A stretch of 36,778 nt of DNA from Oscillospiraceae bacterium (GTDB lineage: Bacteria; Bacillota; Clostridia; Oscillospirales; Oscillospiraceae), in assembly GCA_020025295.1 (NCBI GenBank), contig JAHHSJ010000016.1:1-36778 (forward strand). The letters run 5' to 3'. Position numbers and translations under genes: made by a program. Below, piece by piece: positions 29,656 through 36,778 of the stretch. The notes under the pieces were generated by a model, which saw nothing but the letters and a program-made list of their open reading frames with translations, did not search any database and was not told the origin of the DNA. Numbering within the stretch: the first letter of the stretch is position 1; each line of letters begins with the position of its first letter.

Positions 29656-30668
29656 TCTATTCCTCCAAAATAGGCATCCAGCCCATCCGCAATTCCCTGC
29701 ACCAGCAAGTCCTGATAATCCGCCGTTGCCATCCGGGCATCCTCCTCCGGGTGACTCATGTAGCCCATCTCCACGATAGTCACCGGCACTTGGCTCCAAT
29801 TGATACCGGACATAGTGTCCGTTTCCCAGACTCCGTCATTCTCCGCTCCCGTTTTGGCACACATATGGTCCACAACGGACTGGGCGAGGGCTTTTGACTG
29901 GGCGTACAACGCTCCGCTATACGGATTGTCCGGCGTCATACAGATGGTCATGGCTCCCTGCGCCTTGGCGCTTTCCGAGCCGTTGGCGTGGATATGCAGC
30001 ACAGCGTCCGCATGGTTTTCATTGGCTAGATCGGCACGCTGGATGTTGCTGATGTCCACCTCGTTGGTGCGCCGGGTCAGAATCACCTCATAGCCCCGAG
30101 CCTTCAGCTCCGTTTCCAGCTTCAACACCATTTGCAGGTTCAGTTCGTACTCCGGAATGCCCGTGGACACACCCTCCGTGCCGGAACTGACCTTGGGCTT
30201 CTGCTCCGAGGCTCCCGGCCCAATCGGTTCTTTCTCATAATTGCCGTGGAGCTGGTGTCCGGCGTCCAAAACGACCAGATAGGGTTTGCGCTTCACCGTA
30301 ATCTCACAGACAGCATTTACTTCTTGCGTATCGGAACACCGTGCCGTCACAGAGCAGGTTCCCGGTGCGTGGGCCGTCACCTGACCGTTTTCGTCCACCT
30401 CTGCCACGGACAGGTCGCTGGATTCCCAGAGCAGCTGCGTGCCCTCCGGCTGAGTCTGGGCCGTCAGCACAAGAGTTTCCCCCTCTGTCAGCTCAACTTC
30501 CGCTTGGGACAGCGTCACGGTGCAGGCTGCGGACGCATTTTCATCGGTCAAGGCAGAGGCTGCTGCCGTCTGGCTGACGCCCTCCTGCTCTGTATTCTCT
30601 TCCGCACTTTGTCCGCATCCTGCCAGCAAAAGCAGCAACGCAAGACAAATCAAACTCATTTTCTTCAT
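29652..30668 (-). CDS. Lipoprotein N-acetylmuramoyl-L-alanine amidase with Ig-like domain
   Basis: A 338-residue secreted lipoprotein. Residues 1-17 form a lipoprotein signal (MKKMSLICLALLLLLAG) with lipobox LAGC and Cys18 as the lipidated residue. An acidic linker follows, then a BIG2 bacterial Ig-like domain (about 49-127, VTLSQAEVELTEGETLVLTA ... VAEVDENGQVTAHAPG). Residues 129-335 are an Amidase_3 domain with zinc ligands His138 (VVLDAGH), Glu175 (PEYELN) and His227 (HIHANGS), and catalytic Glu300 (VEMGYMS). It cleaves the amide between MurNAc and L-Ala in peptidoglycan, as in CwlD or LytC relatives. Its role could be sporulation, division or wall turnover. The start at 30668 follows a weak AGAAGAG. 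Confidence 0.93.
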   Translation of the reverse strand: MKKMSLICLALLLLLAGCGQSAEENTEQEGVSQTAAASALTDENASAACTVTLSQAEVELTEGETLVLTAQTQPEGTQLLWESSDLSVAEVDENGQVTAHAPGTCSVTARCSDTQEVNAVCEITVKRKPYLVVLDAGHQLHGNYEKEPIGPGASEQKPKVSSGTEGVSTGIPEYELNLQMVLKLETELKARGYEVILTRRTNEVDISNIQRADLANENHADAVLHIHANGSESAKAQGAMTICMTPDNPYSGALYAQSKALAQSVVDHMCAKTGAENDGVWETDTMSGINWSQVPVTIVEMGYMSHPEEDARMATADYQDLLVQGIADGLDAYFGGIE

Positions 30669-30716
30669 TTGAACTCTTCTTTCCAACGAAAAAGGTTTCT
30701 TTTGACAAGGCATATC

Positions 30717-30745
30717 ATTATATCATGCCCCTTTGGGCGGTTCAA
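30717..30745 (-). promoter_or_regulatory. Sigma-A promoter of the amidase-DUF1294 unit
   Basis: On the minus strand TTGAAC (30740-30745) and a perfect TATAAT (30717-30722) have a 17-base spacer and a TGA extended -10. The spacer contains an inverted repeat GCCC-CTTT-GGGC (30727-30738) that could be an operator. Confidence 0.82.
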
Positions 30746-30856
30746 TGGGCCAATACAGCTTCTCACCTTTTTCGGATGGAATGTTCCCTGCCTATAGTGC
30801 AAAATCCGGCGAAATTCGTTAAATTTCCGCAGTCTATTTCTTTTATCGAATATTTA

Positions 30857-30865
30857 TGATACACT
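30857..30865 (+). promoter_or_regulatory. Possible extended -10 promoter of the acyltransferase-fold/ligase operon
   Basis: TGATACACT (30857-30865) is an extended -10 element. The -35 at 17 bases (TTTCTT) is weak, so this is tentative. The region is AT-rich and lies about 55 bases before the GTG start. Confidence 0.45.
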
Positions 30866-30920
30866 GTTTATCCGTATGGTATTGTTTTATTGCACTTTTG
30901 CAATTGTGAGGAGAGAGTTT

Positions 30921-31814
30921 GTGAGTTTTATAGAAAAGCAGCCCCGAAAATGGGGTGATCGCCGGGACGCCGTTTGGGTCAAAGACGCCCCCGGATTGAA
31001 TGTGATTATGGCTTCCCTGTTCCCCAATCGAACGGACTGTGAAGTCTTTTTTCAGCAGGAAATTGATGTAACCGAACTGGTAAAGTTCATCGACGCTAAA
31101 AACGGTCCTGACGCACCTTTGAAAACCACCTTCTTCCATTGCTTCGTCACGATGGTGGCTCGCATTTTGAATGAGCGTCCGTATCTGAACCGTTTTATTC
31201 AGGGACGCCGTGTCTATCAGCGTGACCAGATTTCCATCAGTTTTATGGCAAAGCGCCGCTTCACTGACCACAGCGAAGAGGCAATGCTCCAGTATGTGGC
31301 CAAGGGCAGCGACACGCTGGCTGATGTCAGCCGCTTTATTGTGGGCGAAGTCCACGAGATGCGCGGCGAAAAGCACGCCACCGGTATCAACAACACCATC
31401 GACAAGCTTGCAAAGCTGCCCCGTCTCCTGCTGATGCTGATGATCCGCATTGTCCGCTGGCTGGATTTCTGGGGTCGTGTCCCCAAGGCGCTTTCTGATG
31501 GCGACTCGAACTACGCTTCTGTTCTGCTCAGCAACTTGGGCAGCATCAAGTGCCCCTCGGTTTATCATCATCTGAACAACTACGGCACCACTTCTATCAT
31601 GATTACGATTGGCACCATCACCAAGAAGTCTGTGCTGATGCCTGACGGCACGGTGCAGATTCGGGATATGGTTGACATCGGTGCCACGCTGGATGAGCGT
31701 ATTGCCGACGGCTTCTACTTTGCCCGCTCCATAAAGTTGATCCAGCATATCTGCAGCCATCCGGAACTTTTGGATCGGCCCCTTGAGGAGGACAGCGAAT
31801 ATGAATTTGTTTGA
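30921..31814 (+). CDS. CAT/E2-fold acyltransferase-like protein with altered catalytic motif
   Basis: A 297-residue protein starting at GTG after GAGGAGAG. It resembles the catalytic domain of 2-oxoacid dehydrogenase E2 enzymes and chloramphenicol acetyltransferase: PLKTTFFHCFVTMVARILNE near 70, YLNRFIQGRRVYQRDQISISFMAKRR (about 91-116), VLLSNLGSIKCPSVYHHLNN (about 198-217), and TLDERIADGFYFARSIKLIQ at the C-terminus. In E2 enzymes the last motif is DHRxxDG; here it is DERIADG (258-264), with Glu259 in place of the catalytic His. No lipoyl or subunit-binding domain is present. It overlaps the acyl-CoA ligase gene by 14 bases, so the two products are likely to act together. Whether it is an acyltransferase, a noncatalytic partner or an enzyme with new chemistry is open. 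Confidence 0.85.
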   Translation: MSFIEKQPRKWGDRRDAVWVKDAPGLNVIMASLFPNRTDCEVFFQQEIDVTELVKFIDAKNGPDAPLKTTFFHCFVTMVARILNERPYLNRFIQGRRVYQRDQISISFMAKRRFTDHSEEAMLQYVAKGSDTLADVSRFIVGEVHEMRGEKHATGINNTIDKLAKLPRLLLMLMIRIVRWLDFWGRVPKALSDGDSNYASVLLSNLGSIKCPSVYHHLNNYGTTSIMITIGTITKKSVLMPDGTVQIRDMVDIGATLDERIADGFYFARSIKLIQHICSHPELLDRPLEEDSEYEFV

Positions 31815-33579
31815 TGATCTCTTTCACCCTGTAACTGAGGACAGCGTTTCCTTCCCAATTCCCGAACATGTACACACCCCTTGGTTCTCTTCTGCCGGTG
31901 AAATTCCGGTCAATCTGAACTATTACAACGGCTCCATGGTGGAAACCATCGAAGCTACCGCCAAGGCTCGCCCCAACATCTGCGCCTACAACTTTTACGG
32001 CAACAAGGTTTCCTTTGCTGAGTTTATCCATCAGATTCACGACGCCGCCAAGGCTCTGTGCGCTCAGGGGATTAAACCGGGAGATCGTGTCACGATTTGC
32101 ATGCCCAACACGCCTCAGGCAATCATTCTCTTCTATGCAATCAATCGCATGGGTGCGGTCGCCAACATGATCCACCCCCTCTCCGGTGAAGAGGAGCTGG
32201 TCCACTACATCAATGACTCCGAGAGTGTGATGTGCCTGACGCTGCTCCAGTTCTATCCTAAATTTGCAAACATTCGGGATCGTCTGAACCACACACGCCT
32301 GCTGATTTGTGACATCACCGACGGTCTGTCCGGTGTGAAGAAGCTGCTCTTCCCCCTGACGCGCAAGAATGTGGCAAAGCTCCCCAAGGATGCGGATGTG
32401 CTGCTCTGGAAGGACTTCATTAAGTCCGGCAAAGGATTTGAGGGCGAGTACATCCATCCCACCAAGGGTTCTGACATCGCCGTGATTCTCTATTCCGGCG
32501 GCACAACGGGAACAAACAAGGGCATTTTGCTCTCCAACCTGAACTTTAACGCCCTTGCATTGCAGACCGGCACGGCCGGCAACTGCATCACTCCCGGCGA
32601 CAGCTGCCTGTCGATCATGCCGATTTTCCACGGCTTCGGTCTGGGCGTTTGCATCCACACGATGCTCTACTGGGGCATTACCACCATTCTGGTCCCTCAG
32701 TTCAACCCGAAAAGCTACTGCAAAATGCTGGATCAGTTCCACCCCAACTATATTGCCGGCGTCCCGACCCTCTTTGATGCGCTTTTGCGTATGGAAGATG
32801 CGCAGAAGCTGGATTTGAGCCAGCTCAAGGGCATTTTCTCCGGCGGAGACTCTCTGAGCATAGAGCTGAAAAGCAAAGTGGACAATTTCCTTCACGAGCA
32901 CGGTTCGCCGGAACAGGTCCGGGAAGGCTTCGGTATGACTGAAAGCGTTGCCGCCTGCTGCCTGACCCCCCGATTCACCTACAAGGAAGGCAGCATCGGT
33001 CTGCCCTTCCCTGACACTTACTTCAAAATCTGCACTCCTGCCTCTCACGATGAGGTCCCCTACGGAACCATTGGTGAAATCTGCATTTGCGGTCCCACCG
33101 TCATGCAGGGCTATATGAACAATCCCAAGGAAACAGCGCAGGCGCTCCAGCTTCACGAGGATGGTCAGATTTGGCTCCACACCGGCGATTTGGGCACCAT
33201 GGACGAAGATGGCTTTGTCTACTTCAAGCAGCGGCTGAAGCGCATGATTATTACCAGCGGCTACAATGTCTACCCCTCTCAGGTGGAAAACATCATTGAC
33301 GCTCACGAAGATGTGCTGATGAGCACGGTCATTGGCGTCAAGGACAGCCACAAAATGCAGCTGGTCAAGGCATTTATCGTCCTCAAGCCCGGCATCGAGC
33401 CTTCGGACGCCTTGAAGGCTGACATTTTGAAGCACTGCTCCATGCGCCTGCCCAAGTACGCACTTCCCCGTGAAATGGAGTTCCGGACGGAGCTTCCCAA
33501 GACTCTGGTTGGCAAGGTCGCCTTCACGATTCTGGAAAAGGAAGAGGAAGAAAAAGCACTGGCTGCTCAGGAAAACTGA
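31801..33579 (+). CDS. AMP-forming acyl-CoA ligase (long-chain fatty acid type)
   Basis: A 592-residue ANL-superfamily enzyme that would activate a carboxylic acid as acyl-AMP and then transfer it to CoA or another thiol. Motifs: P-loop-like YSGGTTGTNKG (231-241), GFGMTES (about 378-384), LHTGDLGTMDEDGFVYF with the adenine/ribose Asp (about 460-476), YNVYPSQVEN (about 488-497), and the C-terminal catalytic Lys572 in PKTLVGKVAF. The length matches FadD-type ligases. GAGGAGGA precedes the ATG at 31801, inside the end of the preceding gene. There is no signal peptide and no clear membrane segment. The acyl substrate cannot be read from the sequence. It ends at a strong terminator, so the pair forms a complete two-gene operon. 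Confidence 0.94.
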   Translation: MNLFDDLFHPVTEDSVSFPIPEHVHTPWFSSAGEIPVNLNYYNGSMVETIEATAKARPNICAYNFYGNKVSFAEFIHQIHDAAKALCAQGIKPGDRVTICMPNTPQAIILFYAINRMGAVANMIHPLSGEEELVHYINDSESVMCLTLLQFYPKFANIRDRLNHTRLLICDITDGLSGVKKLLFPLTRKNVAKLPKDADVLLWKDFIKSGKGFEGEYIHPTKGSDIAVILYSGGTTGTNKGILLSNLNFNALALQTGTAGNCITPGDSCLSIMPIFHGFGLGVCIHTMLYWGITTILVPQFNPKSYCKMLDQFHPNYIAGVPTLFDALLRMEDAQKLDLSQLKGIFSGGDSLSIELKSKVDNFLHEHGSPEQVREGFGMTESVAACCLTPRFTYKEGSIGLPFPDTYFKICTPASHDEVPYGTIGEICICGPTVMQGYMNNPKETAQALQLHEDGQIWLHTGDLGTMDEDGFVYFKQRLKRMIITSGYNVYPSQVENIIDAHEDVLMSTVIGVKDSHKMQLVKAFIVLKPGIEPSDALKADILKHCSMRLPKYALPREMEFRTELPKTLVGKVAFTILEKEEEEKALAAQEN

Positions 33580-33590
33580 ATCAAGCTGCA

Positions 33591-33628
33591 AACAGGCTCA
33601 GATCGACGATCTGAGCCTGTTCTTTTTT
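33591..33628 (+). terminator. Terminator of the acyltransferase-fold/ligase operon
   Basis: AACAGGCTCAGATC (33591-33604) pairs perfectly with 33608-33621 and is followed by CTTTTTT. Confidence 0.92.
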
Positions 33629-33691
33629 GGAAAAAACAGTTAGTTTACTCCGCCTTTAGAAAATTATAAACATTGCCGGGCCGTAGGTTTC

Positions 33692-33719
33692 TTGACAGAT
33701 CATATCCGAATGATATACT
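33692..33719 (+). promoter_or_regulatory. Sigma-A promoter of the ABC transporter operon
   Basis: A perfect TTGACA (33692-33697) and TATACT (33714-33719) have a 16-base spacer and a TGA extended -10. The leader to the first gene is about 75 bases with no obvious hairpin. Confidence 0.88.
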
Positions 33720-33802
33720 TAAAAAAACTGCATTTATGCACCTATTTGACCGTTTTCGGACATTACGACAAGCCTATCAACACACAACAACAAGGAGGCT
33801 TT

Positions 33803-34510
33803 ATGAAGTTTACCATTGAACATCTCTCCAAGCGCTTTGAAACGAAAGAAGTGCTTCGGGACATTGATTTCACCTTTGAGGACGGCAAGATTTATGGTTT
33901 GCTGGGGCGAAACGGCGCCGGCAAGACCACCCTGTTCAACTGCATCAACCGGGACATCAAGTCGGACAGCGGCAGCTTCTTTCTGGAAACCGACGGTGTG
34001 CGCCGGGAGGTACAGGCAGAGGACATCGGCTATGTGCTTTCCACCCCCACGGTACCGGAATTTCTGACCGGGCGGGAATTTTTGAAGTTCTTCATTGACA
34101 TCAACGAGGATTCGATTCCTGTACGCAAGTCGCTGGACGAGTATTTTGATGACATCAGCATTGCTCCGGAGGATCGGGACAAGCTGATGAAAAACTACTC
34201 CCACGGTATGAAGAACAAGATGCAGATGCTCATTAACATCATCGCCCAGCCCAACGTTCTGCTGCTGGACGAGCCGCTGACCTCGCTGGATGTGGTGGTG
34301 GCCGAGGAAATGAAGCAGCTGCTCCGCTCTCTGAAAACCGGACGCATCACGATTTTCTCCACTCACATCATGGATCTGGCACTGGACCTGTGCGACGAGA
34401 TCGTGCTGCTCAGCCACGGTGAACTGGAGGTGGTGGAAAAGTCCAATCTGGACAACCAGACCTTCAAGGACAAGATCATCGCTGCACTGCGGGAGGACGA
34501 GCATGTATAA
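33803..34510 (+). CDS. ABC transporter ATP-binding protein
   Basis: A 235-residue single-domain ATPase of the ABC-2 exporter type. Walker A GRNGAGKT is at 35-42 and Walker B LLLDEP at 153-158, followed by the D-loop SLD (161-163); the H-loop His188 is in FSTHIMD. The signature loop reads NYSHGMKNKM (131-140), a divergent form of the YSKGMxxR version common in exporters, where LSGGQ is not kept. The Q-loop position is also atypical (GYVLSTPTVPE). AAGGAGGC precedes the ATG at 33803, and in-frame upstream sequence is leader. The last codons overlap the permease gene by 8 bases. Substrate unknown; drug, peptide or lipid export are all possible. Confidence 0.93.
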   Translation: MKFTIEHLSKRFETKEVLRDIDFTFEDGKIYGLLGRNGAGKTTLFNCINRDIKSDSGSFFLETDGVRREVQAEDIGYVLSTPTVPEFLTGREFLKFFIDINEDSIPVRKSLDEYFDDISIAPEDRDKLMKNYSHGMKNKMQMLINIIAQPNVLLLDEPLTSLDVVVAEEMKQLLRSLKTGRITIFSTHIMDLALDLCDEIVLLSHGELEVVEKSNLDNQTFKDKIIAALREDEHV

Positions 34511-36074
34511 GACCTTACGCCAATCCTTTTCCCTCAAGAACACCTACCGGGTCAACAGCATTCTCTATTCCCTCAAGCAGGTGCCGCTGCTGAAAAAGAT
34601 TCTGCCGGAAACGCTGTATCAGGTATATGGACTGAAGGTATTCGCCAATGTGCTCTCCGTTCTCTGGGAAATCGCCACGATCTTTGTCGGCAAGCTGGCG
34701 TACTTCCTGACGATGGTCTGCGGCGTGGGCTTTCTCTATCAGAACACACCGGAAGCGCAGGTGTTTCTGCACATCCTGCTCTTTCTCAGTCTGATTGGCT
34801 CTTACAGCAACACCGGGATATTCAACCCCTCTCGGGACAAGTACTACGCCATGATCCTGCTGCGGATGAACGCCAAGGAATACACTCTGGTCAACTACGG
34901 CTATCTGCTGGGGAAGGTCATTGTGGGTTTTCTGCCCTGTACCCTGTTCTTCGGCCTGACCCATGGTGTCCCCCTCTGGCTTTGTCTGCTGCTTCCCTTC
35001 TGCATTGTCGGTATGAAGCTGATGATTTCCGCCTTCACCCTGTGGGATTATGAGCGAACGGGCACCGCTTATAACGAAAACCAGCTGCCTAAGCTCGTTT
35101 GGGCTTGCAACGCCGGGTTGCTCGCCGTGACCTATGGTCTGCCTGCATTTGGCTTGGCGCTGCCCCTTTGGGCATCTACGGCTTTGATGCTGGTCTTTCT
35201 CCCCATCGGCGGACTCAGTGCATGGAAGATTCTTACCTTCCGACACTATCGGGAAATCAATCAGGAGCTGCTGGCGGAAGTGCATCAGCAGATGGACACG
35301 GTACAAAACGCCTTCAAGGACGCCGCAGAGAAAACCATTTCCGCCGACGCCTCGATTTCCAGCAGCCGTAAGGGCTTTGAATACCTCAACGAGCTGTTTA
35401 TCAAGCGGCACAGGAAAATCCTCTGGCGGTCCGCCATTCGCATCGCGTGCATCTGTCTGTTGCTGGTGGCAGGCAGTTTGGCGGCACTGTATTTTCTGCC
35501 GGAAATTCGACCGGAAATCAACGGTATGCTTCTTACTTGGCTGCCCTACTTCACCTTTATCCTCTACCTGATCAACCGGGGCACCGGATTTACCCGGGTG
35601 CTGTTTATGAACTGCGACCACAGCCTGCTGACCTACTCCTTCTACAAGCAGCCCAAGTTTATCCTGAAGCTGTTTCAGATCCGTCTGCGTGAAATCATTA
35701 AAATCAATCTCCTGCCTGCCGCAGTCATTGGAGTTGGTCTGGCACTGCTGCTATACGCCTCCGGCGGCACAGATACCCCGCTCAACTATGCGGTGATGAT
35801 CGTGTCCACCCTCTGCATGAGTGTGTTTTTCTCCATTCACTATCTCACCATCTACTATCTTCTTCAGCCCTACAACGCCGGCACAGAGATGAAAAGTGCC
35901 ACCTATCAGATCATTCTGGCTGCCACTTACCTGATCTGCTACTTTATGATGAATCTGCGGCTGCCGGTGCTGGGCTTTGGTCTGGCGTACATCGGATTCA
36001 CCATTCTGTACTCCGTGGTGGCCTGCCTTCTGGTCTACCGCTTCGCCCCCAAGACCTTCCGGCTGCGCACCTGA
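34503..36074 (+). CDS. ABC transporter permease (large ABC-2-like)
   Basis: A 523-residue polytopic protein with about ten to twelve hydrophobic segments. The first is after residue 45 (LSVLWEIATIFVGKLAYFLTMVCGVGF), then several to about 260 (LWLCLLLPFCIVGMKLMISA; ALMLVFLPIGGLSAWKI). A soluble charged loop follows (about 265-310, HQQMDTVQNAFKDAAEKTIS), and a second membrane half runs from about 320 to 510. This two-halves layout with a central cytoplasmic loop is seen in ABC-2 permeases encoded next to their ATPase. I cannot assign a named family. GGGAGGA precedes the ATG, which overlaps the ATPase gene, so they form one translationally coupled exporter. Confidence 0.85.
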   Translation: MYKTLRQSFSLKNTYRVNSILYSLKQVPLLKKILPETLYQVYGLKVFANVLSVLWEIATIFVGKLAYFLTMVCGVGFLYQNTPEAQVFLHILLFLSLIGSYSNTGIFNPSRDKYYAMILLRMNAKEYTLVNYGYLLGKVIVGFLPCTLFFGLTHGVPLWLCLLLPFCIVGMKLMISAFTLWDYERTGTAYNENQLPKLVWACNAGLLAVTYGLPAFGLALPLWASTALMLVFLPIGGLSAWKILTFRHYREINQELLAEVHQQMDTVQNAFKDAAEKTISADASISSSRKGFEYLNELFIKRHRKILWRSAIRIACICLLLVAGSLAALYFLPEIRPEINGMLLTWLPYFTFILYLINRGTGFTRVLFMNCDHSLLTYSFYKQPKFILKLFQIRLREIIKINLLPAAVIGVGLALLLYASGGTDTPLNYAVMIVSTLCMSVFFSIHYLTIYYLLQPYNAGTEMKSATYQIILAATYLICYFMMNLRLPVLGFGLAYIGFTILYSVVACLLVYRFAPKTFRLRT

Positions 36075-36262
36075 GAAACCGCAAAAACATCCCTCTGTCC
36101 TTAGATGGGTGTTCACAAAAAGTAATCCACGAAAATTTCTTATGTTTGGCATCTGTCTGACAGGGTTGGTTAAGTTAAAAAGGAACAGGCACCACCAAGA
36201 TAAAAATCTTGGCGGTGCCTGTTTTCCTTGTAAGTGACAAACAGATTAAGCTCAAACTATGA
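36075..36262. other. Intergenic region between the ABC permease and the alpha/beta hydrolase
   Basis: Apart from the bidirectional terminator at 36184-36226 I see no gene or promoter here. Composition shifts to AT-rich at about 36100, in line with the AT-richer hydrolase gene that follows. This may be the edge of a differently acquired segment. Confidence 0.45.
36184..36226. terminator. Bidirectional terminator between the ABC operon and the hydrolase
   Basis: An 18-base arm (36184-36201, AACAGGCACCACCAAGAT) pairs with 36206-36223 with one A-C mismatch. TTTTCC follows on the plus strand and a T-run is present on the minus strand. Confidence 0.88.
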
Positions 36263-36778
36263 TTAAATTTTTTCTCCACTCATATACGCCTTGAGCATAG
36301 CTGCATACTGAGCAGGGGCTTCTGTAATATAAGTACAGTGGCCTTTGCCCGGCCATACCATGAGTTTGGCTTGTGGGAATTGGCTAGGGCAAATCTTCTT
36401 CGCAAGCTTCAGATCGGCATCCTTTTCTCCATAGGCAAAGATCGTGTTTTTCTGTTGCTCTGGGCTGAGTGTCGGGAGATTGACATAGGCACAGTCATGG
36501 ACAACATTTACAAGACTGTTTTCGGATATTCCAATCATCTGACTTGCCATGATTTGCTTGACCTGTTCGCCGTAAAGCTGGGCCATCTTCTGTACAGCGA
36601 TTTCTGGTTTTACCTGCGCTTTACGATGTTTTGCAAGCATAATACGCCTCATCATAAAATTCACAAAACCGGCGTTGGTGTACATACTAGCCCCTTCAAA
36701 AAAGAGCCGATTGATCTGAATCGTAGGATCATGCAGCAGCTCCATTAAAACTACTGCACCCATAGATGCTCCGAATGC
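36263..36778 (-). CDS. Alpha/beta hydrolase, 5' end outside the window
   Basis: The C-terminal 171 residues of an alpha/beta hydrolase. The frame stays open to the window edge; the first visible codons read AFGASMGAVVLMELL, where GASMG is the nucleophile elbow (GxSxG) with its Ser at 36764-36766. Further on, FAYGEKDADLKLAK holds the expected acid and WPGKGHCTYITEAPAQYAAM the catalytic His. The region between has a cap-like insert rich in Met/Lys (NFMMRRIMLAKHRKAQVKPE). About 100 residues upstream should lie outside the window. The sequence is AT-richer than the ABC genes. The substrate is unknown; esterase, lipase or peptidase are all possible. No in-frame stop or frameshift is seen. Confidence 0.88.
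   Translation of the reverse strand, partial: AFGASMGAVVLMELLHDPTIQINRLFFEGASMYTNAGFVNFMMRRIMLAKHRKAQVKPEIAVQKMAQLYGEQVKQIMASQMIGISENSLVNVVHDCAYVNLPTLSPEQQKNTIFAYGEKDADLKLAKKICPSQFPQAKLMVWPGKGHCTYITEAPAQYAAMLKAYMSGEKI

Noticed and set aside
28111..29673. A 520-codon plus-strand frame opposite the PfoR-like and DUF1294 genes
   Set aside because: It spans terminators and promoters of the minus-strand genes, is rich in His/Gln/Gly shadows, and has no ribosome binding site.
31618..33591. A 657-codon open frame antisense to the acyl-CoA ligase
   Set aside because: It has no start signal and no motif; the ligase motifs on the plus strand are unambiguous.
33692..33802. An N-terminal extension of the ABC ATPase upstream of its ATG
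   Set aside because: The stretch contains a near-perfect promoter, and the AAGGAGGC site fixes the start at 33803.

Overview
The window looks like a chromosomal segment of a spore-forming, anaerobic low-to-mid-GC Firmicute, most likely a gut Clostridia member of the Oscillospiraceae/Ruminococcaceae type. The evidence is a complete spoIIAA-spoIIAB-sigF operon and ylbJ, an anaerobic NrdG activase, a perfect CIRCE element before clpB, a T-box leader on valS, AGGAGG ribosome binding sites almost everywhere, and small Clostridia-type families (DUF6514-like, DUF6465-like, DUF378, a 69-residue four-cysteine protein). No tRNA or rRNA gene, CRISPR array, insertion sequence or prophage module was recognised. 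The species is not identifiable from what I can see.

Layout. 1-1.6 kb: an AT-rich orphan gene (370 aa), then the tandem terminators of rplM-rpsI. 2.5-5.2 kb (+): a TtcA-like PP-loop protein, a densely structured intergenic RNA candidate, and rpiB-aroD, which overlap. 5.2-11.1 kb (-): a DUF188 gene with an in-frame amber codon, an S66 peptidase, a small DUF6514-like gene, and the comEC-holA-rnmV operon. 11.1-16.4 kb (+): CIRCE-clpB, nrdG, ylbJ, the four-cysteine protein and a DUF378 protein. 16.4-22.5 kb (-): HAD phosphatase, the spoIIA operon, T-box-valS and a thioredoxin-reductase-like flavoprotein. 22.6-26.1 kb (+): glnS and pfkA-DUF6465. 26.2-30.7 kb (-): a yhbD-bactofilin-orphan operon, a PfoR-like EIIC membrane protein, and an amidase-DUF1294 pair. 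30.9-36.1 kb (+): an acyltransferase-fold protein with an AMP-forming acyl-CoA ligase, then a two-gene ABC transporter. 36.2 kb to the end (-): the C-terminal part of an alpha/beta hydrolase.

Most units are short and cleanly insulated: nearly every one has a recognisable sigma-A promoter (TTGACA/TATAAT-like, 16-18 bp spacer, often an extended TGn -10) and a strong hairpin terminator, several usable from both sides. Most of the content is housekeeping: translation, central metabolism, DNA replication/uptake, protein quality control and sporulation control.

Points that deserve a second look are: (i) the acyltransferase-fold/acyl-CoA-ligase operon, where the usual catalytic His of the HxxxDG motif reads Glu; (ii) the thioredoxin-reductase-like protein, which keeps CxxC and FAD motifs but lacks both NADPH-binding motifs, as in ferredoxin-linked enzymes; (iii) the single TAG in an otherwise intact DUF188 gene at a position where relatives have Gln (CAG); (iv) a ComEC whose C-terminal metallo-beta-lactamase-like domain has lost its metal site; (v) a yhbD promoter with a MerR-like 20-bp spacer carrying a repeated palindrome; and (vi) the unassigned structured RNA candidate between ttcA and rpiB.
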